Of a stretch of DNA of 5,524 nucleotides, positions 1 to 5,524 are shown piece after piece. The position numbers and the translations under genes are program-made. The stretch's first letter is position 1. Every line of letters starts with the position of its first letter. The stretch is from an uncultured Bacteroidota bacterium (GTDB lineage: Bacteria; Bacteroidota; Bacteroidia; UKL13-3): positions 1 through 5,524 of the forward strand of contig CAIVPY010000613.1 in the NCBI GenBank assembly GCA_903907885.1. The letters are read 5' to 3'. Below the pieces are notes generated by a model. That model had not been told where the DNA came from and searched no databases. It was given only the letters and a program-made list of their open reading frames with translations.

Positions 1-1628
1 CCTCCAACAATACAGTTGTAGAAAACAAGTTTGCCACCCCAATCTAAATCAATAATTTCCTTACCTCTCACTGTTAATCCACTAGGGTCAGGCATGCCTT
101 CATGCCAAGGCTCTATTCTTATGCTAACTTCACCAAACTGACCAGAACCACCACTTTGTTTCTTATGACGATAACTGGCTTCTGCTACAGATTGTATTGT
201 TTCTCGATAAGGTATTTTTGGTGCAGTTATGGCTACTTCCAGCTTGTGAATGTTCTTAATTTTCCACTCAATAATATGAAGGTGCAATTCACCTAAACAT
301 TGTATCAAAGTTTGTTTTAATTCTGCTGAAACTGATACTTTTATTGTGGCATCTTCTTCTTGTAATGTATGCAGTGCTTGTGATAGTTTTTCTTCATCAC
401 CTTTGTTCACTGTAGAAATAGCAACCGTTACATTTGACTGAGGGAATACAATAGGCTCTAACTCTATTTTTACTCCCTTCTCGTGCAGTGTATTATTTAC
501 ATGAGTTGATTTTAACTTTATGGTGGCTCCAATATCGCCAGCAACCAATTCTTGAACCGGAATTCTATTGTGTCCTTCAAGCAATAATAATTGATTAAAT
601 CTTTCAGGCACTCCCGTATTTTCATTTACCAGTTCACTCCCCGCTTTTAGGGTTCCGCTATATACTTTAAACAGACTTAACTCACCAATATGTGGTTCAA
701 TTATGGTTTTGTAAATAAATATACAAGTAGGCCCATTGGGATCGCAAGTCAATGTACCACCATTTTTATTTTTTTGAGGAGGCATTTCAATGGCCGAAGG
801 GCAAACATTATCAATAAAACTCAAAATCCTACCAATACCCATATTTTTTTGAGCTGAAGCACAAAAAACAGGAAAAATATCATGCTTAATCATAGATTTA
901 TGCAAACCATCTTTCATATCGTTTTCATCAAGTTCTCCTAATTCAAAATATTTTTCCATCAATCCCTCATCATTGGCTGCAATGGTTTCTACTAATTCTC
1001 TATGAAGTTGTTCAGCTTTTTCTTTTTCTGAATCTGGAATTGATAACTTTTCGGGCTTTCCACCTTCTTTGGGATATTGATACAACACCATGTTTAGTAC
1101 ATCAATAATGCCATTGAAATTAGGCCCAGTTTGAACTGGATATTGAACAGTAACAACATTAGCACTAAAATGTGCCTTGGCTTCTTCAATTGTTTTATCA
1201 AAGTCTGCATCCTCATTATCTAGATGATTGATAACAAACAAACTTGGCGTTTTAAATTTATCAGTGTAATCCCAAATAATATCAGTACCCACTTCAACAC
1301 CATTTACTGCATTTATTACAATCACACCCGTTTCAGCTACACGCAAGGCGCTAATTACCTCACCAGCAAAATCATCATATCCAGGAGTGTCAATTATATT
1401 TATTTTGTAGCCTTTCCAAGGTGTGTGCATCAAAGAAGCAAAGACCGAACTTCCTCGTTCAATTTCCAGCTCGTGGTAGTCACTAACTGTATTTTTTGAC
1501 ATAATAGAACCCCTGCGTTTAATCACGTCTGCATCAAAAAGCATACATTCTGCAAGAGTTGTTTTGCCACTTCCTGCATGTCCAAGAAGGGCAATATTTT
1601 TTACGTGATTAGAATCATACGTAGTCAT
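1..1628 (-). CDS. fusA2: Elongation factor G paralogue (EF-G2-like translation factor GTPase), C-terminus cut by window edge
   Basis: This is a ribosomal translocation factor of the EF-G family, acting in the cytosol on the ribosome. 542 residues are visible; full-length members have about 700, so the end of domain IV and domain V lie outside. Seen in order: P-loop GHAGSGKT (16-23); switch I region with ERGSS (57-61); DTPGYDDF (80-87); NHLD (134-137); the G5-type CASA (256-259); domain II about 300-380; domain III with GELHLHII (446-453); the start of domain IV with YRETI (474-478) and GGSGQFGE (493-500). Canonical EF-G has RGITI, DTPGH and NKxD, so this is the divergent paralogue rather than the str-operon fusA copy. 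The ATG at 1628 is preferred because it puts the P-loop at the usual distance from the N-terminus. No Shine-Dalgarno is seen; the leader is A-rich. The gene lies 71 bases after the small upstream gene, behind a terminator-like hairpin, so it may need its own promoter. The family is certain; the paralogue type is very likely. Confidence 0.95.
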   Translation of the reverse strand, partial: MTTYDSNHVKNIALLGHAGSGKTTLAECMLFDADVIKRRGSIMSKNTVSDYHELEIERGSSVFASLMHTPWKGYKINIIDTPGYDDFAGEVISALRVAETGVIVINAVNGVEVGTDIIWDYTDKFKTPSLFVINHLDNEDADFDKTIEEAKAHFSANVVTVQYPVQTGPNFNGIIDVLNMVLYQYPKEGGKPEKLSIPDSEKEKAEQLHRELVETIAANDEGLMEKYFELGELDENDMKDGLHKSMIKHDIFPVFCASAQKNMGIGRILSFIDNVCPSAIEMPPQKNKNGGTLTCDPNGPTCIFIYKTIIEPHIGELSLFKVYSGTLKAGSELVNENTGVPERFNQLLLLEGHNRIPVQELVAGDIGATIKLKSTHVNNTLHEKGVKIELEPIVFPQSNVTVAISTVNKGDEEKLSQALHTLQEEDATIKVSVSAELKQTLIQCLGELHLHIIEWKIKNIHKLEVAITAPKIPYRETIQSVAEASYRHKKQSGGSGQFGEVSIRIEPWHEGMPDPSGLTVRGKEIIDLDWGGKLVFYNCIVG

Positions 1629-1659
1629 AATATTTCCGTTAAATTGTTGATAATAAAAA

Positions 1660-1686
1660 TGCCAACTTATATATTATAAGTTGGCA
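1660..1686 (-). terminator. Probable rho-independent terminator of the small upstream gene
   Basis: The arms 1660-1670 and 1676-1686 are a perfect 11-bp inverted repeat (core GCCAACTTAT / ATAAGTTGGC) around a 5-base loop. Read on the minus strand, the hairpin starts 13 bases after the stop codon of the 118-residue gene and is followed directly by ATTTTTATTAT. That is the usual intrinsic terminator layout for this direction. On the plus strand no comparable T-run follows. The hairpin also lies just upstream of the EF-G gene, so incomplete termination would let some transcript read into it. Confidence 0.7.
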
Positions 1687-1699
1687 ACGATTTTAAAAT

Positions 1700-2056
1700 T
1701 TAAGATCTAATAAAAGTGTGAAAATCTGTTTCCAACTTGTCTAATTCAGCTAAAAGTATATCTAATTTTTCTTTTAAATAATGATGGGGAATTTTGTGGC
1801 TAAAATTAGGGTGTTTTTCGGTTTCAATAACGTAGTTCCGAATTTCGTGTTTTAAATCGTGAATGTTAATTAATTGAATGTGGTATTGATTGTGGTAATG
1901 CTCAATACCTATTAACACATCCTTGTTTGTTTTCCCAGGAGCAAAAAAATAAAGCTCTGTTTTTAGGGTGTTGATTTTTTCGCGATAGGATGCTAAAACA
2001 TCGTACCATTCGTTGCATTCGCTAATGAGTGCTTTGTGTTGTGCTTCTATATCCAT
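1700..2056 (-). CDS. Small histidine-rich, helical hypothetical protein (118 residues)
   Basis: I do not recognise this family. The protein is soluble-looking, with no signal peptide or membrane segment. It appears almost wholly alpha-helical: a first helix about residues 3-36, a linker FFAPGKTNKD (37-46), a long second helix about 47-80, a His/Pro-rich linker (82-92), and a third helix about 93-115 with Leu/Ile spacing that suggests a coiled-coil or helical bundle. Eleven of 118 residues are histidine (7, 53, 55, 59, 66, 70, 82, 87, 91, 92, 113), including two i/i+4 pairs (55/59 and 66/70) on the second helix. It has a good ATG, an AT-rich leader, a terminator-like hairpin 13 bases after its stop, and a possible promoter with a palindromic site about 70 bases upstream. 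It therefore looks like a real single-gene unit. The reading frame is well supported; the function is unknown. Confidence 0.8.
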   Translation of the reverse strand: MDIEAQHKALISECNEWYDVLASYREKINTLKTELYFFAPGKTNKDVLIGIEHYHNQYHIQLINIHDLKHEIRNYVIETEKHPNFSHKIPHHYLKEKLDILLAELDKLETDFHTFIRS

Positions 2057-2120
2057 AAAATTAAAATATAATGTTTTTAAAAGTCTGATTTGATAGTGTA
2101 AAAGTGATTATTAATAAACA

Positions 2121-2148
2121 TAAAAATAATGACAATTGTCATATACAA
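2121..2148 (-). promoter_or_regulatory. Possible Bacteroidota-type promoter for the small hypothetical gene
   Basis: On the minus strand, TTG (2148-2146) is followed after 17 bases by TATTTTTA (2128-2121). The Bacteroidota housekeeping promoter is TTG, 17-23 bases, TANNTTTG, so the match fails only at the last base of the -7 element. Transcription would begin near 2114 and give a leader of about 58 bases before the ATG at 2056. In DNA this AT-rich such matches can arise by chance. The palindrome exactly filling most of the spacer makes it more credible. Confidence 0.35.
2129..2142. promoter_or_regulatory. Perfect 14-base palindrome, candidate operator
   Basis: ATGACAATTGTCAT is its own reverse complement over 14 bases, which is typical of a binding site for a dimeric repressor or activator. 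It lies in the spacer between the proposed -33 and -7 elements of the small minus-strand gene, where a bound protein would block RNA polymerase. The half-site ACANNTGT core resembles the TACANNTGTA boxes of the BlaI/CopY repressor family, but that likeness is weak evidence. No regulator gene is in the window. The palindrome is directly seen; the operator role is inferred. Confidence 0.4.
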
Positions 2149-2200
2149 GAATGCAATTTGTCTTTAAAAAAGATTAGCAAAATCATGTTGAGTTAATGGT

Positions 2201-2322
2201 AAATCAATTTCTTGATTTTGAAATACCAGAATATTTAGAGAGTTAGCGATAAAATTTCATCGCTAAACATATCATCAGCCTCTTTGCTATCGCAAAAATT
2301 AAGGACTAGGATAATGATGATA
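2201..2322. repeat. Cluster of small inverted repeats (four possible hairpins)
   Basis: Four inverted repeats lie close together: AAATCAA/TTGATTT (2201-2207, 2212-2218; 4-base loop), TTAGCGAT/ATCGCTAA (2243-2250, 2259-2266; 8-base loop), TATCATCA/TGATGATA (2270-2277, 2315-2322) and, enclosed by it, TTTGC/GCAAA (2283-2287, 2292-2296). The 8-bp GC-containing stem is the most convincing. No U-run follows any of them on either strand, so they are not intrinsic terminators. They might belong to a small RNA, a long leader or a decayed sequence, or be chance pairing in AT-rich DNA. Confidence 0.35.
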
Positions 2323-2626
2323 GCCTTTTCATTACTCCTTATTTTAAAAATGAAACTTTTCAAATAAAATACATAATAAGACAATAATATTAGCCAATAT
2401 TTAATTTACTAAATGAAATTATTAGTTCCTGTCATTAGCTTAAGCATCATGTTTAATTGAATAATCAAAACTAAATATTATAAAGTTCTTTTTGTATTAA
2501 ATGAACGCTTAATTTGTTTAGCAAAAAACGAAATCTAAATGCAACCATTTCCGTATAAATATTTACTTAGTATTAAATTATTGTTATATTATTGAAATTT
2601 ATTTTAGATTGGTAGCAGAATAAACA

Positions 2627-3568
2627 ATGTCTATGCAGGTAATTATAGTAGATGATGTACATCCAATTTTGATAGATGGGCTTTTGGCAGAAAATTGTAT
2701 TGTAGACTATCTACCTGAGGCAACAGAAGTTGAAATTTTAGCCGTTATTCAGAATTACGATGGCATTGTGGTAAGAAGCAAATTGCAGTTGAATGAAAAG
2801 GTTCTTTCGCAAGCAGCCAAATTAAAATGGATTGCAAGGGCAGGAAGCGGGATGGATAACGTGGACGTTGAGTATGCAGCCAAAAATAATATTGTTTGTA
2901 TAAATGCTGCCGAAGCTAATGCCGATTCAGTGGGGGAGCATACAGTAGGTATGCTATTAACATTACTGCACAAACTTAATCAAGCCGATAGGCAAGTGAG
3001 AAGCGGCATATGGGATAGAGAGGGCAATAGAGGCATTGAATTGAGTAATAAAACCTTAGGGATTGTTGGTTTTGGACATACAGGCAAGTCTGTTGCACGC
3101 AAATTGAGTGGTTTTGGCTGTAAAATATGGGTATATGATAAATATCTTGAAAATTATGGTACCTCATATGCGAAACCATGCGAAATGGAGCAGATTTTTG
3201 AAACATGTGATATTATTACTTTTCATGTACCGCATACAAGTGAAACACTAAAAATGGTTAACGAAACATATCTGAACCAATTCAAAAAACCTGTTTTTTT
3301 ACTTAATTTAAGTAGAGGAAAGGTAATAAATACTAAAGATTTGGTGAAGTGTCTAGAAAGTGGAAAAGTTTTAGGATGTGCCCTAGACGTATTGGAAAAC
3401 GAGAATATAGGAACATTGAATGAGGAAGAACTTATTTGGTTTAATTATTTAACTCACTCAAAACGAACACTTTTAGCCCCTCACGTTGGTGGGTGGAGCA
3501 AAGAAAGTTACCAAAAAATTTCGGAAGTATTATTATTGAAAATAAAGGAATTAAAGAACAAAATATAA
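2627..3568 (+). CDS. D-2-hydroxyacid dehydrogenase, 3-phosphoglycerate dehydrogenase-like, single-domain form
   Basis: This is an NAD-dependent D-isomer-specific 2-hydroxyacid dehydrogenase of the SerA-like type, cytosolic, 313 residues. An N-terminal substrate-domain half (about 1-97, with the ARAGSGMDNVD segment at 70-80) leads into the Rossmann domain with GFGHTG (148-153) and the NAD-ribose-binding Asp171 after a beta strand. The chain returns to the substrate domain near the end. The catalytic triad is intact: Arg230 in NLSRG, Glu259 in DVLENE, and His286 in APHVGGW. It lacks the C-terminal ACT regulatory domain of long SerA enzymes (about 410 residues or more), so serine feedback through that domain is not expected. 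Oxidation of 3-phosphoglycerate for serine synthesis is the likeliest role, but no serC neighbour is present, so glycerate, hydroxypyruvate or another 2-hydroxyacid remains possible. ATG 2627 is chosen; a second Met lies two codons on (2633). No Shine-Dalgarno is visible. Confidence 0.92.
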   Translation: MSMQVIIVDDVHPILIDGLLAENCIVDYLPEATEVEILAVIQNYDGIVVRSKLQLNEKVLSQAAKLKWIARAGSGMDNVDVEYAAKNNIVCINAAEANADSVGEHTVGMLLTLLHKLNQADRQVRSGIWDREGNRGIELSNKTLGIVGFGHTGKSVARKLSGFGCKIWVYDKYLENYGTSYAKPCEMEQIFETCDIITFHVPHTSETLKMVNETYLNQFKKPVFLLNLSRGKVINTKDLVKCLESGKVLGCALDVLENENIGTLNEEELIWFNYLTHSKRTLLAPHVGGWSKESYQKISEVLLLKIKELKNKI

Positions 3569-3668
3569 ATTACTTAAAAGGCAAATACAGATGATAGTTG
3601 ATAAATTAAATTAATCTGCTTTTATTTACCACCTTTTAGTAATTAAAATAAACAAGTAAATCTGTATT
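3568..3668 (+). promoter_or_regulatory. Nested and alternative inverted repeats between dehydrogenase and receptor genes
   Basis: The arm 3568-3581 (AATTACTTAAAAGG) pairs with 3632-3644 (CCTTTTAGTAATT), giving 13 bp with one bulged T. Inside it AAATA (3583-3587) pairs with TATTT (3623-3627), and CAGAT (3588-3592) with ATCTG (3614-3618). The inner left arm AATACAGAT (3584-3592) is also perfectly complementary over 9 bases to ATCTGTATT (3660-3668), which ends three bases before the receptor ATG. The two pairings cannot form together. No U-run follows the large hairpin, so it is not a standard terminator. It may be an RNA switch in the receptor leader or a processing site in a joint transcript. 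The repeats are seen; the regulatory role is inferred. Confidence 0.4.
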
Positions 3669-3671
3669 AAG

Positions 3672-5524
3672 ATGAAAAAAATATACATTCTCTTCATTGC
3701 ATTATTTGCCACCTGTTTTGTAGCCCAAGCACAATCTGGTTTTGGTGAAATTCGAGGTAAAGTAATTGATGAAAAAACAAAGAAACCAATGGACTTTGTT
3801 ACAGTTACGGCCTATTTAAATGGTATTGCAAAGGCTTCTACCCAAACTGATGATGAGGGAGGGTATACCTTTAAAACATTACAAGTAGGAGAATATAGTT
3901 TGAAGGCATATATTTCGGGCTATCCATTGCAAACCGTTACCGATATTGATGTTAACCCTGACGGAATTACTTTCGTTAACATTACCATGGAGCAAAATGT
4001 TAATTTGAAAGAGGTAGTAATCAAAGACAAACCAGCACTTATCAGAAAAGATGGTGTGAGTGGAGCGCAATTTAATGCAGCTAAAATTATGGCATTACCT
4101 CAACGAAATGTAAATGCTGTAGCAGGCTTAACAGCTGGGGTTGAAACCCGTGCAGGGGCTACACCAAATATTCGTGGTGGCCGTTCAGAAAATACTGCAT
4201 ACTATATTGATGGTATACGTGTTCAAGGTGGCTCAAGTACAGGTATTGCTTCAAATGCCATTGACCAAATACAAGTAATTACAGGAGGTACACCTGCTCA
4301 ATATGGTGATTTTATTGGTGGTGCCATTTCTATTACGACCAAGGCTCCTACCAAAAGATTTATACATTCTTTAGAATACCAAACTTCATCTCCTTTTACA
4401 GGATATTTAGACAATTCACAATTCAACCAATTGGAAGGCGTTTTATCTGGACCACTTAAAACAATAAACAAAGGCAAAGGCGATAAAGAAAGGGTTTTAA
4501 TAGGCTTTTTAATATCTACCAATATTAATTACCAAAGAGATGGACGCTTGCCTGCAACAGATATTTATAAAGTAAATGATACCAAATTAAAGGAATTAGA
4601 AGCACGTCCATTGACATTAGCTTCAAATGGTTCGGTAGTATATTCTTCTGAATTCCTTCGTAAAACAGATTTGCAAAAAGTAGATTACAGACAAAATGTA
4701 CCAGAATACAGGATTAATCTTCAAGGTAATTTCAACTTTCAACCTGCCGAAAATATCAATATCCGTTTAGGTTACCAAGGTAACTACTTTAATGGAAGGG
4801 GAAATGCCAACACTAACAGCTATTATAATTCTTTAATGAACTCTGCAAATAATCCATTAACAACTGACTATACAATTAGGGCTTATTTACAATTCACCCA
4901 AACATTTAATAAGAAAAAGGCCGAAGACGAAAAAGAGAAAAAAGAAGTGAAAGGTGGAATCAGCGATGCGTTTTATACCATCAGGGTTTCTTACGAAAAC
5001 AGGTTTGTGGAAGTTATGGATGCTACACACCAAAAAAACTTCTTCGACTATGGTTATATTGGCCAATTTAAAACATATAAAGCCCCAGCTTTTGAAAGAG
5101 TGAGCAAAGCATTTGGCCAACCAGCTGATACTTTTAAGGTTAATGGTAAAGATTATTACTTAACAAGCTATTGGAAACAAAACTCATTCAGAGACACTGC
5201 TTACAGATTTGTGCCAGGTGATGCCAATCCAATTTTAGCTAACTATACCAAAACTGTTTACGACTTATTGGGCAATAACAGCATCAGAACAGTAGATGAT
5301 TTATTAGGCTCACGTGGATTAACCAACGGAAGCCAGCCAGATGGTATCTACTCATTTATGTGGGGCAACGTGGGTACCAACCAAGCTTCGTATCAAAAAT
5401 TAAATAATGAAACGTATGCCGTTTATATTATGAGTGAAGCCAGTATAGCTCCAAAAAGCAATCCTAAAGCTAAACACGATTTACAATTTGGGGTTAATGT
5501 AGAACAACAATATAATAGATCTTA
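3672..5524 (+). CDS. TonB-dependent outer-membrane receptor with carboxypeptidase-regulatory-like N-terminal domain, C-terminus cut by window edge
   Basis: This is an energy-coupled outer-membrane importer; the substrate cannot be read from the sequence. 617 residues are visible and no stop is reached; such receptors usually run to about 900-1100. A Sec signal peptide covers residues 1-20, with probable cleavage after AQA. Residues about 26-108 form a beta-sandwich CarboxypepD_reg-like domain (GKVIDEKTKKP; TDDEGGYTF; LQVGEYSL). LKEVVIKDK (112-120) resembles the TonB-box region. The plug domain spans about 121-224, with NIRGGRSENTAYYIDGI (166-182) and the motif around ITGGTPAQYGDFIGGAISI (203-221). 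Barrel strands follow, alternating aromatic and polar residues. A Lys/Glu-rich run (about 414-427) interrupts the barrel. The plug reads IRGGRSEN and no adjacent SusD-like gene is visible, so it need not be a glycan-uptake SusC. The ATG is chosen because the signal peptide starts there, preceded by an A-rich leader without Shine-Dalgarno. It lies 103 bases after the dehydrogenase gene. Confidence 0.93.
   Translation, partial: MKKIYILFIALFATCFVAQAQSGFGEIRGKVIDEKTKKPMDFVTVTAYLNGIAKASTQTDDEGGYTFKTLQVGEYSLKAYISGYPLQTVTDIDVNPDGITFVNITMEQNVNLKEVVIKDKPALIRKDGVSGAQFNAAKIMALPQRNVNAVAGLTAGVETRAGATPNIRGGRSENTAYYIDGIRVQGGSSTGIASNAIDQIQVITGGTPAQYGDFIGGAISITTKAPTKRFIHSLEYQTSSPFTGYLDNSQFNQLEGVLSGPLKTINKGKGDKERVLIGFLISTNINYQRDGRLPATDIYKVNDTKLKELEARPLTLASNGSVVYSSEFLRKTDLQKVDYRQNVPEYRINLQGNFNFQPAENINIRLGYQGNYFNGRGNANTNSYYNSLMNSANNPLTTDYTIRAYLQFTQTFNKKKAEDEKEKKEVKGGISDAFYTIRVSYENRFVEVMDATHQKNFFDYGYIGQFKTYKAPAFERVSKAFGQPADTFKVNGKDYYLTSYWKQNSFRDTAYRFVPGDANPILANYTKTVYDLLGNNSIRTVDDLLGSRGLTNGSQPDGIYSFMWGNVGTNQASYQKLNNETYAVYIMSEASIAPKSNPKAKHDLQFGVNVEQQYNRS

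Larger units (their letters stand above)
2057..2626. other. AT-rich divergent intergenic region without a supported gene
   Basis: This 570-base stretch separates the minus-strand small gene from the plus-strand dehydrogenase gene and should hold both promoters. The left half contains a 14-base palindrome in a promoter-like setting and a run of small hairpins, listed separately. The right half (about 2340-2626) is very AT-rich and has no convincing structure. Only very short ATG frames occur there, such as 2413-2460 (15 residues) and 2539-2595 (18 residues). I found no clear Bacteroidota-type promoter (TTG then TANNTTTG) for the dehydrogenase; TTG at 2581 with TATTTTAG at 2600 is a poor match. 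No tRNA, rRNA or mobile-element ends were seen. Confidence 0.6.

Noticed and set aside
1224..1499. 91-residue plus-strand open frame
   Set aside because: It lies wholly opposite the EF-G gene, whose conserved motifs fix the true frame and strand.
2163..2370. Plus-strand frame with protein-like patches (for example VELMVNQFLDFEIPEYLES) broken by several stops, a possible pseudogene
   Set aside because: No recognisable family, no intact stretch over about 25 residues, and several stops within 200 bases. I cannot support a decayed gene from composition alone.
2413..2460. 15-residue frame starting MKLLVPVISL, resembling the start of a signal peptide
   Set aside because: It is very short, ends in TGA, and reading past the stop gives no recognisable protein. 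It is compatible with chance in AT-rich DNA.
2539..2595. 18-residue upstream frame 31 bases before the dehydrogenase start, a possible leader peptide
   Set aside because: No run of regulatory codons, no ribosome-binding sequence and no attenuator hairpin between it and the gene.
2976..3206. 76-residue minus-strand open frame
   Set aside because: It is antisense to the Rossmann domain of the dehydrogenase, whose GxGxxG motif and catalytic residues confirm the plus-strand frame.
4887..5120. 77-residue minus-strand open frame with a hydrophobic Phe-rich stretch
   Set aside because: It is the antisense of the Lys/Glu-rich run of the receptor; AAA/GAA codons read as Phe/Leu on the other strand.

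Overview
The window looks like chromosomal DNA of a low-GC member of the Bacteroidota. Three things point there. A TonB-dependent outer-membrane receptor carries an N-terminal carboxypeptidase-regulatory-like domain. An elongation factor G paralogue has the divergent GTPase motifs of the second EF-G copy found in that phylum. The start codons are preceded by A-rich leaders without clear Shine-Dalgarno sequences. The DNA is AT-rich by eye, most strongly between genes. I could not assign a genus.

Layout. The left third lies on the minus strand: an EF-G-like translation factor (1628 down to 1, its C-terminal part outside the window), and upstream of it a small histidine-rich helical protein of unknown function (2056 down to 1700). 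A hairpin followed by a T-rich run (1660-1686) lies between them and looks like an intrinsic terminator for the small gene. A 570-base AT-rich divergent intergenic region (2057-2626) follows. It holds a perfect 14-base palindrome inside a possible minus-strand promoter, and several further small hairpins. The right half lies on the plus strand: a single-domain D-2-hydroxyacid (3-phosphoglycerate-type) dehydrogenase (2627-3568), then a 103-base gap with nested and alternative inverted repeats, then a TonB-dependent receptor (3672 to beyond 5524).

How the genes fit together. No shared pathway is evident. EF-G acts on the ribosome, the dehydrogenase is a cytosolic NAD-dependent enzyme, and the receptor is an outer-membrane importer. 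The dehydrogenase and receptor could be co-transcribed, because no U-tailed terminator separates them. No mobile element, CRISPR array, tRNA or rRNA was seen. I found no clear new multi-gene system. The points most worth a second look are the altered GTPase motifs of the EF-G paralogue, the histidine-rich small protein with its palindromic upstream site, and the alternative RNA pairings in front of the receptor gene.
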